Shown piece after piece: positions 52,813 through 61,499 of a stretch of DNA of 64,000 nucleotides. Source of the stretch: JACTUA01 sp964551875 (GTDB lineage Archaea; Halobacteriota; Methanomicrobia; Methanomicrobiales; JACTUA01). The DNA lies in contig CAZKEV010000006.1 in NCBI GenBank assembly GCA_964551875.1, positions 6,730 through 70,729 of the forward strand, read 5' to 3'. Every line of letters starts with the position of its first letter. Within the stretch, counting starts at the first letter, position 1. The notes beneath the pieces are model-generated. The model was given only the letters and a program-made list of their open reading frames with translations, was not told the DNA's origin and did not search any database. Made by a program: the position numbers and the translations under genes.

Positions 52813-54798
52813 TTATTCTTCAGCCTGGACGGGGAGGATTACCGTCGTGATCCCGCTGAACTGGAGGTTGCGCTGGATGGCGAAGGCGGTCTCGTTGTGG
52901 AGGAGCTTGTGGAAGGGGCTCTCGTGCCGGAAGACGATCTGGCCGGTGTAGAAGGTCGAGTTCGGGAACTCCTTTGCGATCGACTGGCAGAGGGTGACAG
53001 CCGTCTCCACCACGTCAGTCCCGGTTGCGGTACGGCACCCTGCAGCAAATCCCAGGGTGCGGGCAAGGTCCACGTACTTCTGGAGGCCTGCCTGCACGGA
53101 CTCCTCGAGGGCCTTCACCTCCCCCGCCCCCTTGAAGGAACCGGAGTCCACGACGGCGACCGAGACGAAGATGAAGTTCTCGTACAGGTTGGGGAAGCTG
53201 CGGATGACGGAGTAGAAGGTATGGAGCCCGAAGCCATTGAAGCCGGTGACGAGCTGGACGGCAGTCATCTTCCTCGGGTCCACAGGGTCCGTGTTCACCG
53301 TGCCCGCTGCGGGTACGTTGTTTAAGTGGTAATCGAGCTTGTGAAACCCTGTGGTCACCTCAGTGTAGTGCCTTTTTATGAAGAAGCAGATCCCGATGAC
53401 CGACGAGGTAATCAGGAGGGTGAGCCAGCCCCCCTCGGTGAACTTCTCGAAGATGGTGATGGAGAGGATGGTAGTACAGAGCACCAGCCCGGTGAGGTGG
53501 ACCACGATATGCCTTGACCAGAGAGGATCCTCGCGCCTGCGGGTATAGAAGAACCGGGACATCCCGAACTCGGAGAGGGAGAAGGTGATGAAGACGTTGA
53601 TGGCGTACATGACCACGAGGACAGAGACCGATCCCCGGGCATAGACGAGGAGAATGAGGGCCGCGCTGCCCATGAGGAGGATCCCGTCCTGCATGGTGAG
53701 CCGCTCGGAGAGAGATGCGAACCTGCGGGGGAACCAGGAATCGATCGCCATGTTCGCCATCACCCGGGGTCCGTCGATAAAACCCGTCTGGGCTGCGACC
53801 ATGAGGAGCGCCCCCTCCGAGAAGATGGTCACAAAGGCGAGGAGCCCCCCGAAAGCCCATCCCGAAAAGACGAGATCCGCGAGGACCGCATTCAGGGTCT
53901 TCCCCGGTACGGGGGAGATCCCCCAGAGGAGGTAGCAGAGGAAGAGGCCCCCGGCCACGAGGGCAAGCGAGCTTGCCATGTACGCCATGGTCCGCTTCCC
54001 TGTCTGGACCTTGGGCTCGCGCATGATCTGGAGGCCGTTTGCCACCGCCTCGATACCGGTGTAGGTTCCTGCACCGAGGGAGTAGGCCCGGAAGAAGAGG
54101 GCCAGGATCCCGATGATGCCAATGGCTGAGAGATCGGCAGCGAGATTTGCCTGGATTGCGGAGGAGACCGTGCCAATATTCGAGGTATGGGAGATGATGC
54201 CGTATCCAAGAAGGAGGGCGTGGGTGATGATGAAGATGAGGAAGATGGGGGCAAGGACCTCCACCGACTCCTTCACGCCCCTCAGGTTGAGGAGGATGAG
54301 GAGGAGCACGAGGAAGACGGCGAAGACGAGCTTGAACCGCTGGAACTCAGGGGGTACAAAGCTGAAGATGGCCTCGGCACATGCCGCGATGGAGACCGTG
54401 ATGGTGAGCATGTAGTCAACGAGGAGGGCGGAACCTGATACCACACCGGCCTGCTCGCCGATGGTATGGGTGGCGACGATGTAGCCGCCGCCCCCGCTCG
54501 GGAAGTGCTCGATGATCCGCGAGTAGGCGTAGGAGATGATAAAGACGGTCACCGCTGTGGCAAAGGCGAGGAAGATGGCGAGGTAAATATGGCTCCCCAG
54601 GGCAGCGAAGGCCTCGGGAGGACCGTAGGACGACGAGGAGAGCCCGTCGGCCCCGAGGCCGATCCAGGCAAGGAGGGGGATGAGGGCGATCTTGTGGAAG
54701 ATGGACGGGTCGGCGATATTCCGCCGGGCTCCGATGAGCGCGTGGCGGATCCTCTGGGGAAAGCTCTCCCGGTCCTCTTCGTCGTTCTCTGGCTTCAA
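52813..54798 (-). CDS. KimA-like APC-superfamily transporter
   Basis: A 661-residue protein: about 12 transmembrane segments (40-500), with GLGADGLSSSSYGPPEAFAALG and FPSGGGGYIVATHTIG near the N-terminus, as in KimA-type potassium transporters. A cytosolic C-terminal domain (about 505-661) ends in the HNETAF ... FSGITTVILPVQ segment. Potassium is the best guess for the substrate, but amino acids are possible in this superfamily. The start is TTG at 54798 with GTGATCC upstream. It is a single gene. Confidence 0.8.
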   Translation of the reverse strand: MKPENDEEDRESFPQRIRHALIGARRNIADPSIFHKIALIPLLAWIGLGADGLSSSSYGPPEAFAALGSHIYLAIFLAFATAVTVFIISYAYSRIIEHFPSGGGGYIVATHTIGEQAGVVSGSALLVDYMLTITVSIAACAEAIFSFVPPEFQRFKLVFAVFLVLLLILLNLRGVKESVEVLAPIFLIFIITHALLLGYGIISHTSNIGTVSSAIQANLAADLSAIGIIGILALFFRAYSLGAGTYTGIEAVANGLQIMREPKVQTGKRTMAYMASSLALVAGGLFLCYLLWGISPVPGKTLNAVLADLVFSGWAFGGLLAFVTIFSEGALLMVAAQTGFIDGPRVMANMAIDSWFPRRFASLSERLTMQDGILLMGSAALILLVYARGSVSVLVVMYAINVFITFSLSEFGMSRFFYTRRREDPLWSRHIVVHLTGLVLCTTILSITIFEKFTEGGWLTLLITSSVIGICFFIKRHYTEVTTGFHKLDYHLNNVPAAGTVNTDPVDPRKMTAVQLVTGFNGFGLHTFYSVIRSFPNLYENFIFVSVAVVDSGSFKGAGEVKALEESVQAGLQKYVDLARTLGFAAGCRTATGTDVVETAVTLCQSIAKEFPNSTFYTGQIVFRHESPFHKLLHNETAFAIQRNLQFSGITTVILPVQAEE

Positions 54799-54930
54799 GA
54801 ATGGATCACTGGTGGAAGGTATGGAGGATCAGGGGCAGAGCGGGGTTCCCCGCCCATCCGTCCATGCAATCAAGGTGGATATCCCCCCATAATATCCTTT
54901 TAGTTCCTGATCCCTGGTGGGGATGAGCCA

Positions 54931-55005
54931 CGGGCTTGGGGGGATTCGAACCCCCGACATTCACCTTAGGAGAGTGACGCCCTATCCTGGCTAGGCCACA
55001 AGCCC
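54931..55005 (-). tRNA. tRNA-Arg (anticodon CCT)
   Basis: A 75-nt cloverleaf: acceptor GGGCTTG with CAAGCCC, anticodon stem TCACT/GGTGA around the loop CTCCTAA (anticodon CCT, reading AGG), and T-arm GGGGGTTCGAATCCCCC. Discriminator base is G. No CCA is encoded in the gene and no intron is seen. Confidence 0.95.
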
Positions 55006-55028
55006 CCTTTTTATTACGTTTCTCTGGG

Positions 55029-55040
55029 TATATCTATAAT
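55029..55040 (-). promoter_or_regulatory. TATA box of tRNA-Arg
   Basis: TATATCTATAAT here reads ATTATAGATATA on the minus strand, 24-35 bases before the tRNA 5' end. It overlaps the alternative upstream ATG of trm1, so it argues for the trm1 start at 55069. Confidence 0.6.
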
Positions 55041-55068
55041 GGTAGCGTCGATTCCCGGGGGCTCTTGC

Positions 55069-56181
55069 ATGGATCTCGTACCTGTCACCGAGGGAGGAAC
55101 CGAGATCCTCGTCCCAGTCCAGGACCCTGCCCGCGCCTTTCCCCCGGGATCCTCACCGGTCTTCTTCAACCCGAGGATGGCCCTCTCCCGGGATGCCACC
55201 GTCCTCCTCCTCCAGGGGATCCCGCTCGAGAGCTACCTGGACGCCATGGGGGCAACCGGTGCCCGGGGGATACGCATCGCCAGGGAATGCGGGATACCGG
55301 TGACCATCAACGACCGCGACCCCCTCGCGATCGAGGTGATCCAGAGGAACGCTGCCCATACCGGGGTTCCCGTTGAGATCACCCAGTGCGACGTGAATCT
55401 CCTCCTCACGTCCCGGCGGTTCGATGCCGTGGACCTCGATCCCTTCGGCACCCCGGCCCCCTTCGTCGACGCAGCCGCACGTTCTGCCCGGAAGTACCTC
55501 TTTGTCACCGCCACGGATACGGCACCCCTCTGCGGGGCCCATGGGCGGGCCGGGGCCCGCCGGTACTTCGCGCACCCGGTGAACAACGAGTATCACGGCG
55601 AGACCGGCCTGCGCACCCTCCTCGGCTTCATCGTCCGGGAGGTGGTGAAGTACGACCGGGGGGTGGAACCGCTCCTCTCCTTCACTCGTGAGCATGCCAT
55701 ACGTCTCCACCTGAAGATCCAGCCCGGTGTCCGGGCTGCCGATGAGACCCTGGATCGGATGGGCTTCATTCTCCAGTGCAACCGGTGCTTCTACCGGGAG
55801 GAGGAACCCGGCATCGTCCCATCAGGCGGTCAATGCGCGTGCGGCGGGAGATTCATCCCCATCGGCCCCCTCTACCTGGGGGCAATCAACCATCCAGCCG
55901 TCATCGCCTCCATGCTCGACCGGCTTCACTCGGTGCCACTTGCCGCGGGGAAGGAACTCTACCGGCTCCTTTCCATCCTGCAGGAGGAGCTTCCCGCATC
56001 GAGCCATTACGATTATCACCGGATGGCAAGATCCCTCCACACCTCCCCTCCGCCGATAGAGACAGTCCTGCGGAGGGTTGAGGATTCGGGCTACCGGGTG
56101 AGCCGGGCGCACTACTCGGGGACCGCGATCAAGACAGATGCACCCGTCGGGGTCCTGGAACGAGCGATCAGCGGCGGGTGA
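55069..56181 (+). CDS. trm1: tRNA (guanine26-N2)-dimethyltransferase
   Basis: A 370-residue Trm1: TEGGTEILVPVQ at the N-terminus, FFNPRMALSRD, LDAMGATGARGIRIA (SAM motif I), AVDLDPFGTPAPFVDAAA (catalytic motif), and a C-terminal zinc site CNRCFYREE ... CACGGRFIPIGPLYLG. It makes m2,2G26 in tRNA. ATG at 55069 is preferred; 55039 is inside the tRNA promoter. It lies next to tRNA-Arg on the opposite strand. Confidence 0.93.
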   Translation: MDLVPVTEGGTEILVPVQDPARAFPPGSSPVFFNPRMALSRDATVLLLQGIPLESYLDAMGATGARGIRIARECGIPVTINDRDPLAIEVIQRNAAHTGVPVEITQCDVNLLLTSRRFDAVDLDPFGTPAPFVDAAARSARKYLFVTATDTAPLCGAHGRAGARRYFAHPVNNEYHGETGLRTLLGFIVREVVKYDRGVEPLLSFTREHAIRLHLKIQPGVRAADETLDRMGFILQCNRCFYREEEPGIVPSGGQCACGGRFIPIGPLYLGAINHPAVIASMLDRLHSVPLAAGKELYRLLSILQEELPASSHYDYHRMARSLHTSPPPIETVLRRVEDSGYRVSRAHYSGTAIKTDAPVGVLERAISGG

Positions 56182-56526
56182 TCTTACCGTTCAGAAACGA
56201 GGGGCTCATTCATATTCATGGGTGGGGTTCGCCCTCGGGCTTGACCGGCTGCTCCGGCTTTGTGAGAGGGGTTGATGCTTCAGGATCGGGAAACAGATCT
56301 CGATATTCCAGGAAACGTCGCTTCGCCGGTCCCAAAACACGACGGGGGATGCCCGCGGCGGGGGCGGTAGTCCCCCAAGAGCCCAACACGAAGAAGAATT
56401 TGGGGACTCGTTCCGGAATTCGAAACTCCTCAGAAAACGATCACCGGCGGACGCTCCTGGGGGCTTCGCTTGACGGCCCGATCCCGCCGCTGCGGCGTCC
56501 CAATTGCGATAGGACTGAATTGAATA
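56182..56526. other. Intergenic region with repeat modules
   Basis: 345 bases between convergent trm1 and the DRG-type GTPase. It holds hairpin repeat copy B and, at 56455-56520, a second module that resembles 61383-61434. No coding sequence is supported. Confidence 0.45.
56342..56388 (+). repeat. Dispersed hairpin repeat, copy B
   Basis: The core begins ACGGGGGATGCCCGCGGCG and ends TCCCCCAAGAGCCCAACA. Outer arms GGGGGA and TCCCCC pair, with an inner CCCGC/GCGGG stem, so the RNA or DNA can fold. It is the closest match to copy C. Confidence 0.7.
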
Positions 56527-57794
56527 TTACCGCCGGGTGATAATCGAGACTAGATCCCGGTCGTGCACCTTGTAGTGGAGCCCGACCCGTTGCCCGGGAT
56601 GCTTCACCGCATCCCCCCAGATCCGGGCGTACCGGAACTTCTCCACGAACTCCCNNNNNNNNNNNNNNNNNNNNNNNNNNNNNNNNNNNNNNNNNNNNNN
56701 NNNNNNNNNNNNNNNNNNNNNNNNNNNNNNNNNNNNNNNNNNNNNNNNNNNNNNTGCTTCACCGCATCCCCCCAGATCCGGGCGTACCGGAACTTCTCCA
56801 CGAACTCCCGGTGCAGCTTCCGGCAGACATCCTCGATGGTGGCGTTCCTCCGGAGGATCATGGGCTCCTCCAGGTCCGCCGGTCCCCCATGGGGCTTCAT
56901 GTACGCCCGGATGAAGCCCAGGTGATCGAAGATCGCGTCCTTCAGCTCCTCCATATGATATCCCGAGGCCGCCGAGATCAGGAGGGGGCGCTCGCCGAAC
57001 CGCATGGTGAGGTCCTCCTCGATGGACTGCATGGTCACCCCATCCACCAGGTCAACCTTGTTCACCGCAAGGAGGGCGGGCACGTAGATCCGGTTCCCGA
57101 GCAGGGTATCGATGAGGTCGTCCTGAGTGGCACCGCCCCGGATCAGGACATGGGCATTCACCAGCCGGTATTCTGCCATGATGGCCCGGATCTCCTCGTC
57201 GTCCATGCCGATATCCCCGACGGAACCGACATGCACCCCGCCGATTGAGGTCTTCCGGATGGTGATGTCCGGCTTCTCCCGGTTGATCCGGATACCGGCA
57301 TTCGCAAGCTCCCTGATCAGGATATCGAAGTGCTTCTCGTTCCAGACATCGACGAGGAGAACGATCATGTCAGCGGAACGGACGACGGAGATCACCTCCT
57401 TGCCCCTGCCCTTGCCCATCGCGGCCCCCGCGATCATCCCCGGTATGTCCAGTACCTGGATCTTTGCCCCCCGGTGCTCAAGCGCCCCCGGGATCACGGT
57501 AACCGTCGTAAAAGAGTAGGACGCAACCTCGGACTCGGTCCCCGTGATGGCATTTAACAGCGTGGACTTCCCTGTCGAGGGGAACCCGACCAGCACGGCG
57601 GTGGCATCCCCGCTCTTCTTCACCGAGAAGCCCTCGCCCCCGCCCCCTGCCTTCAGCGCCCGCTGGACCGCTTCGTCCTTCACCTTCGCGAGTTTGGCCT
57701 TCAAGCGGCCGATGTGCTTCGACGTGGCCTTGTTGTAGGGGGTGGAGCTGATCTCCTCCTCTATCGCAAGGATCTCGTCCTCAAGGCCGCTCAT
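56527..57794 (-). CDS. DRG/Obg-type GTP-binding protein, interrupted by an assembly gap
   Basis: A translation GTPase of the DRG family: LVGFPSTGKSTLLNAITGTESEVASY (G1 and switch), VLDIPGMIAGAAMGKGRGKEV (G3), NKVDLVDG (G4), SAASGYHMEEL (G5), and a C-terminal TGS domain. It begins at ATG 57794 (MSGLEDEILAIEEEI). The 100-N gap and a 55-bp duplicated contig end interrupt the TGS domain; collapsing them restores one frame that ends HDRDLVSIITRR at 56527-56529. So it is intact in the organism and only broken in the assembly. Confidence 0.88.
56600..56809. other. Assembly gap flanked by identical 55-bp contig ends
   Basis: 56600-56654 and 56755-56809 are identical, and the 100 bases between are all N. 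This is the signature of two contigs overlapping by one k-mer that a scaffolder did not merge. The extra 155 bases break the reading frame of the DRG-type gene. Confidence 0.92.
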
Positions 57795-57900
57795 TGCACT
57801 ATCAGTTCGCGGGGAGACGTAAAGAAAATATCCCGGGAAACCGGGGGAGGCAACTTCCGGATGGGAGAACCGCTCCGCGTATTGTACCAGGGTGACAGGC

Positions 57901-58182
57901 TCACCGGGACTCTTCTCTTCTCCACCGGATATATGCGATGACGCAGCTACTCCCAAGGACAATGAGGATCACGCCGTACAGGAGAGGATTCCCCTCGAGT
58001 GAGAACCCGAACCACCCACCCCCGGACTCTTCCTCCGGGCTGGGAAGGCCAACCGCTTGGTTGTACCGCTCTTCAATCCCCATCGGTCCGGTCATCCGGT
58101 ATGCTGCGAAGGATAGGATGACAACCACGACGAGGATCAACCCGAAGAGGATGAGCCCTCTCCTTCGGTCCAGCGCCGTCAC
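57901..58182 (-). CDS. PDGLE-domain membrane protein (CbiN/NikN-like component)
   Basis: A 93-residue protein with two transmembrane segments (10-27 and 66-84) around an extracellular loop with GPMGIEERYNQAVGLPSPEEE. This is the PDGLE/CbiN-like arrangement of the extra component in Co/Ni ECF importers. The start overlaps the cbiM stop as ATGA. It likely helps load metal onto CbiM. Confidence 0.8.
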   Translation of the reverse strand: MTALDRRRGLILFGLILVVVVILSFAAYRMTGPMGIEERYNQAVGLPSPEEESGGGWFGFSLEGNPLLYGVILIVLGSSCVIAYIRWRREESR

Positions 58183-58826
58183 GGGCGGCCACCATCCAGG
58201 AGGTCGGGTTTCACCTTTCCAATGTACTCCACGATAAAACCGGTGACGAAAGCCTCAACGGCCGCCACACCCATGTTCATGGCCACGAGGATGGAAAGGC
58301 CGGTGAAGATCTGGATAGATGTCTGGGTCACACCCTGGATCCCTGAAATGAGGATGATCGCCACCATCGCGATATTCCCCACGAACAGCCCCGCAAAGGT
58401 GGCTACCCCCGCACGGGAGAAGAGGCTGGAGGAGACCCGCTTCAGGGCCCTGAAGTTCAGGTACCCGGTCATCACCTCGGAGACGTTCACGAGGACGTTC
58501 GCCCCGATGAGCCCCCATCCTCCGTGGCCGATGGCTGCCGAGAGGATATTTACGATAAAAACGATGAGGCTCCCGAGGACCGGGCCCGCGAGGATGCCGA
58601 TGAGAGGGGTGAGGTTCATGTGCACGCCCCCGAAGAGGGGGACCTGCACCTGGAAGACCGCAAATGAGGCCGCCGTAATAAAGGCAGCGATCGTGATCTC
58701 TCTGCTCCCCGATCTCCTCATCCTCGCCCATACGAGGGCCGCGCCGATGAGGGCAAGGGCGCAGATCCACCAGACAAGTACCCAGAAGAGGGTAAAGGAA
58801 CCATCAGGGAGATGAATATGGGCCAA
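58179..58826 (-). CDS. cbiM: Cobalt/nickel ECF transporter S component CbiM
   Basis: A 215-residue CbiM: seven transmembrane segments, HIHLPDGSF at the start, FQVQVPLFGGVHMNLTPLIG, and IVNILSAAIGHGGWGLIGANV. The TTG at 58826 is chosen because it gives N-terminal Met-Ala-His, close to the Met-x-His metal-binding N-terminus of the family; a longer frame to 58913 would hide it. GGTGG lies at a fitting distance. It supplies Co (B12/F430 cofactors, hydrogenase Ni) with CbiO and CbiQ. Confidence 0.88.
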   Translation of the reverse strand: MAHIHLPDGSFTLFWVLVWWICALALIGAALVWARMRRSGSREITIAAFITAASFAVFQVQVPLFGGVHMNLTPLIGILAGPVLGSLIVFIVNILSAAIGHGGWGLIGANVLVNVSEVMTGYLNFRALKRVSSSLFSRAGVATFAGLFVGNIAMVAIILISGIQGVTQTSIQIFTGLSILVAMNMGVAAVEAFVTGFIVEYIGKVKPDLLDGGRP

Positions 58827-58858
58827 AGGAACCCGCCACCAACCGGCTGTATCCGGCT

Positions 58859-58920
58859 GTCGTATATCGTCCGATGCCTTTATCAAAGTTTCCCGGAATT
58901 TGGACCGGTACAAAACTTTG
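58859..58920 (-). promoter_or_regulatory. cbiM promoter with nested dyads
   Basis: Minus-strand CGATATACG (58859-58867) fits a TATA box about 35 bases from the TTG. Just upstream are a near-perfect 16-bp palindrome, TTTGGACCGGTACAAA (58899-58914), and an 8-bp repeat pair, CAAAGTTT (58884-58891) with AAACTTTG (58913-58920). These are candidate sites for a metal-responsive regulator. Confidence 0.45.
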
Positions 58921-58926
58921 GGACGA

Positions 58927-59823
58927 TCAACCCTTCCCGTGGACCTCCTTCAGCGCGGAGACCAGATCCTCCCTCCTGACCGGCCGTTTGTCAGGGAGGA
59001 CACCCATCGCCGTGCAGCAGTCCAGGTAGAGCTGGATACCCGACGGGATCGCAAGGCCGGCCTCGCGGATCAGGTCCGGGTCATAGAAGACCTCGGCGGG
59101 CGGGCCTTCGGCAAAGACGGACCCGTTCTTCACCATGCAGATCCGGTCGGCGATCCGGGCCGCGAAGTCGAGATCATGGGTGGCCACCACCACTCCGATC
59201 CCGAACTCCTCCTTGAGGCCGACGATGAGTTTCTCGATCCTCCCGCTATGGACCGGGTCGAGGTCCGAGGTGGGTTCATCGAGGGCGATGACCTGCGGCC
59301 TCATGGCGAGGATGCCGGCGATGGCCACCAGCCGCTTCTCCCCCCCGCTCAGGTAGTTCGGGATCTTGCGGACAAGGTGCGCCCCGCCGACCGCCGAAAG
59401 TGCCTGCATCGCCCTCTCCTTTGCCTCGTCTCGGGTGAGACCCATGTTGAGGAGCCCGAACATCACGTCATCGAGGACCGTGGGGGCAAAGAGCTGGTCG
59501 TCGGACTGCTGGAAGACCACCCCCACCACTCTCCAGAGATCGGATCTCTCACCCGCCGAGAGTATCCTTCCCTGGACGAGGACCTTGCCCTGCGACGGCG
59601 TGAGGAGGCCGTTTAAGTGTTCGATGAGGGTCGATTTCCCTGAACCATTCGGCCCGCAGATGGCGACGATCTCGTTCTTCAGGACATGGAAGCACATGTC
59701 ATGGATCCCGATGCTCCCATCCGGATAGGAATGGCTTGCGCAGTCAACATGGATGATCTCCCGCTCCGGATCCACGACCGGGCACGGGGCCGGCCCGTGC
59801 ATCTCCCTTCGTATGATCGTCAT
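58927..59823 (-). CDS. cbiO: Cobalt/nickel ECF transporter ATPase CbiO
   Basis: A 298-residue ABC ATPase: Walker A GPNGSGKST, Q-loop VVFQQSDDQLFAPTV typical for ECF ATPases, signature LSGGEKRLVAIAGILA, and Walker B VIALDEPTSDLD. GGTGACC precedes the ATG. It follows cbiQ by six bases. It energises CbiM/CbiQ for Co or Ni uptake. Confidence 0.92.
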   Translation of the reverse strand: MTIIRREMHGPAPCPVVDPEREIIHVDCASHSYPDGSIGIHDMCFHVLKNEIVAICGPNGSGKSTLIEHLNGLLTPSQGKVLVQGRILSAGERSDLWRVVGVVFQQSDDQLFAPTVLDDVMFGLLNMGLTRDEAKERAMQALSAVGGAHLVRKIPNYLSGGEKRLVAIAGILAMRPQVIALDEPTSDLDPVHSGRIEKLIVGLKEEFGIGVVVATHDLDFAARIADRICMVKNGSVFAEGPPAEVFYDPDLIREAGLAIPSGIQLYLDCCTAMGVLPDKRPVRREDLVSALKEVHGKG

Positions 59824-59829
59824 GTTCGG

Positions 59830-60645
59830 TCACCAGCCTCCCGGAGGAAGCACCAGGGAACCGGCGGCAGTAACAAGGATGCAGAGGGCGAGAACCCCGT
59901 ACCCCCCGATGCCCGGAGCCGGTATCTCCGTCGTGTTCGAGTACGACCCCTGGTACCCCCGGGCCCTCATCGCCTTCTCCACCCTCTCGGCCCGGTCAAA
60001 GGAACGGATGAAGACCAGGCCGATGATCTCGGCAAAGAGGGCCCCCTCGGTCCTGATCCCGCGGACGAGACCCCCGCCGCGGGATCGCACCGCCTTCAGG
60101 ATGGACCCCACCATGGCGAAGGTCAGGAAGAAGAACCGGTACGCCATGAGGAAGATCTGGTCGAGGGGGGCAGGAAAGATGCGTGAGATCATCCCGGAGA
60201 GGTACTCGTACCGCGTTGTCATCAGGAAGAAGAGGGAGAAAGTGATCGATATCAGGGTTTTCAGCGCCAAGGTCACGACGAGGAGGATCCCCCTGTCAGT
60301 GAGGGATACAGGGATCCCTGCAACCGAGAAGCCGAGGACGGGATTCCCGGGCTGGGTCCACGCCAGGATCCCCACGAGGGAGACGACGAAGAGGAGCGGG
60401 AAGAGGTACCAGCGGAGGAGCTTCTCCACGGGGAGCTTCGCAAGAATAAACAGGGAGAAGACCGCCAGGTACAACCCCAGGAGGACGAGCGGGTTCCGCG
60501 AAACAGTGATGGTGAGGATGATTACGGCGAGCAGGGATAGCTTGGTCCAGGGGCTCACCCCCGAGAAGAACGATTCCTGCTTCTCGGCATAGTAGGTGAT
60601 GAGGTCGGGGTCGGGGATATGCGACGATACCGGTAAGGCGCTCAT
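59830..60645 (-). CDS. cbiQ: ECF transporter transmembrane protein CbiQ
   Basis: A 271-residue membrane protein with about six transmembrane segments and the two Ala-Arg-Gly coupling motifs of EcfT proteins (VRSRGGG and MRARGYQG). It joins CbiO to the CbiM module. It overlaps the DtxR-type regulator gene by 4 bp, so regulator, CbiQ and CbiO form one transcript. Confidence 0.9.
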   Translation of the reverse strand: MSALPVSSHIPDPDLITYYAEKQESFFSGVSPWTKLSLLAVIILTITVSRNPLVLLGLYLAVFSLFILAKLPVEKLLRWYLFPLLFVVSLVGILAWTQPGNPVLGFSVAGIPVSLTDRGILLVVTLALKTLISITFSLFFLMTTRYEYLSGMISRIFPAPLDQIFLMAYRFFFLTFAMVGSILKAVRSRGGGLVRGIRTEGALFAEIIGLVFIRSFDRAERVEKAMRARGYQGSYSNTTEIPAPGIGGYGVLALCILVTAAGSLVLPPGGW

Positions 60646-61112
60646 TCCCTCTCCCCCCGCGTAGCCCTGTCCCGGGAATCACCCGCTGATGCTCCCAGGC
60701 CACAGGTACCGTGGGTGATCTCGCCGCAGATGCCCTGGCTGGGGTGCCCCATGGCCCGGCATATCCTGTCGATGGCGCTCCGGGACACGAGGCTCTCGAA
60801 CCGCGAGACCTCGCAGCACGCCTCCTTGCTCGTGAGGCCGAACCGGGTGAGGACGAGGGCAAGGATCCTGTGCCTTTTCACCAGGAACTCGGCACAGCTC
60901 CTCCCTTTCTCGGAGAAGGTCACCCCGTGGTAGGGCTCGTGGACGAGGAGTCCGCTCCCCGCGAGATCATCGATGGTCTTCGTGACCGTCGATGGATCCA
61001 CCCCGAACCGGTATGCGATCCGGTTCGTCTTCACCCTCCCTCCCGTCTCGAAGATATACTTGAGATACTCCACCTTCCTCGGGGAGAGCTCGAGGCCTTC
61101 CTGCGTCTCCAT
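60642..61112 (-). CDS. DtxR-family metal-dependent transcription regulator
   Basis: A 156-residue regulator: winged helix (SPRKVEYLKYIFETGGRVKTN, RFGVDPSTVTKTI) then the dimer/metal domain (VKRHRILALVLTRFGLTSKEACCEVSRFE). It resembles DtxR/MntR proteins that repress with a bound metal, here plausibly Co or Ni given the genes it precedes. The Cys-rich C-terminus (RAMGHPSQGICGEITHGTCG) adds possible metal ligands. A dyad at 61145-61159, about 32 bases upstream of the ATG, is a likely self-operator. Confidence 0.85.
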   Translation of the reverse strand: METQEGLELSPRKVEYLKYIFETGGRVKTNRIAYRFGVDPSTVTKTIDDLAGSGLLVHEPYHGVTFSEKGRSCAEFLVKRHRILALVLTRFGLTSKEACCEVSRFESLVSRSAIDRICRAMGHPSQGICGEITHGTCGLGASAGDSRDRATRGERE

Positions 61113-61144
61113 GGCAGATCATTCCCTGGCTCGGGAGAAAAATG

Positions 61145-61159
61145 TTGGTATGACACCAA
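61145..61159 (-). promoter_or_regulatory. Candidate operator of the DtxR-type regulator
   Basis: TTGGTATGACACCAA is a palindrome of TTGGT and ACCAA arms (extended GTTGGT / ACCAAAC) lying just before the regulator and cbiQO operon. Position fits autoregulation by the metal-bound protein. The GTATGA half-site also recalls NikR boxes. Confidence 0.5.
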
Positions 61160-61270
61160 ACTTCTTTTCCCTCATTCCGGTCTGGCGCCGGATTTCGGAC
61201 CTGGGAGGGGACGACAATCCGGAATGACCATTTAGAATCGCCTCTCCTGGTTTACTGAGACAATTTTTAT

Positions 61271-61316
61271 TGTTGGGCTCTCGGGGGACTACCGCCCCCG
61301 CCGCGGGCACCCCCCG
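61271..61316 (-). repeat. Dispersed hairpin repeat, copy C (inverted)
   Basis: The minus strand begins GGGGGGTGCCCGCGGCG and ends TCCCCCGAGAGCCCAACA. It is nearly identical to copy B but on the opposite strand, and it lies between a divergent regulator gene and tRNA-Glu. Confidence 0.7.
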
Positions 61317-61465
61317 CCGTGTACTTGAGCTTGCGCAAAGGTTACCGGAATACGGAACAGATTTTCATTCTGTGTGAAAGGGCCTAATCCTAACCGGGGA
61401 ACGCCGAAGCGGCAAGGGCGAGCGAAGCCCCCACCAGCCGGACTGCCGGTTGAAGGGACGGATAC

Positions 61466-61483
61466 GTTTAAGTAAAATTTTAC
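61466..61483 (+). promoter_or_regulatory. tRNA-Glu promoter with palindrome
   Basis: GTTTAAGTA (61466-61474) fits a TATA box about 30 bases before the tRNA. It overlaps the perfect 12-bp palindrome GTAAAATTTTAC at 61472-61483. Confidence 0.5.
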
Positions 61484-61499
61484 CCAATGTTACAGGGTT

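Larger units (their letters stand above)
61113..61499. other. Intergenic region upstream of the DtxR gene and tRNA-Glu
   Basis: 387 bases without a supported gene. It contains the DtxR-type dyad, an inverted 9-bp repeat TCATTCCGG / CCGGAATGA (61172-61180 and 61219-61227), hairpin repeat copy C, a second repeat module at 61383-61434, and the tRNA-Glu promoter. Confidence 0.5.
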
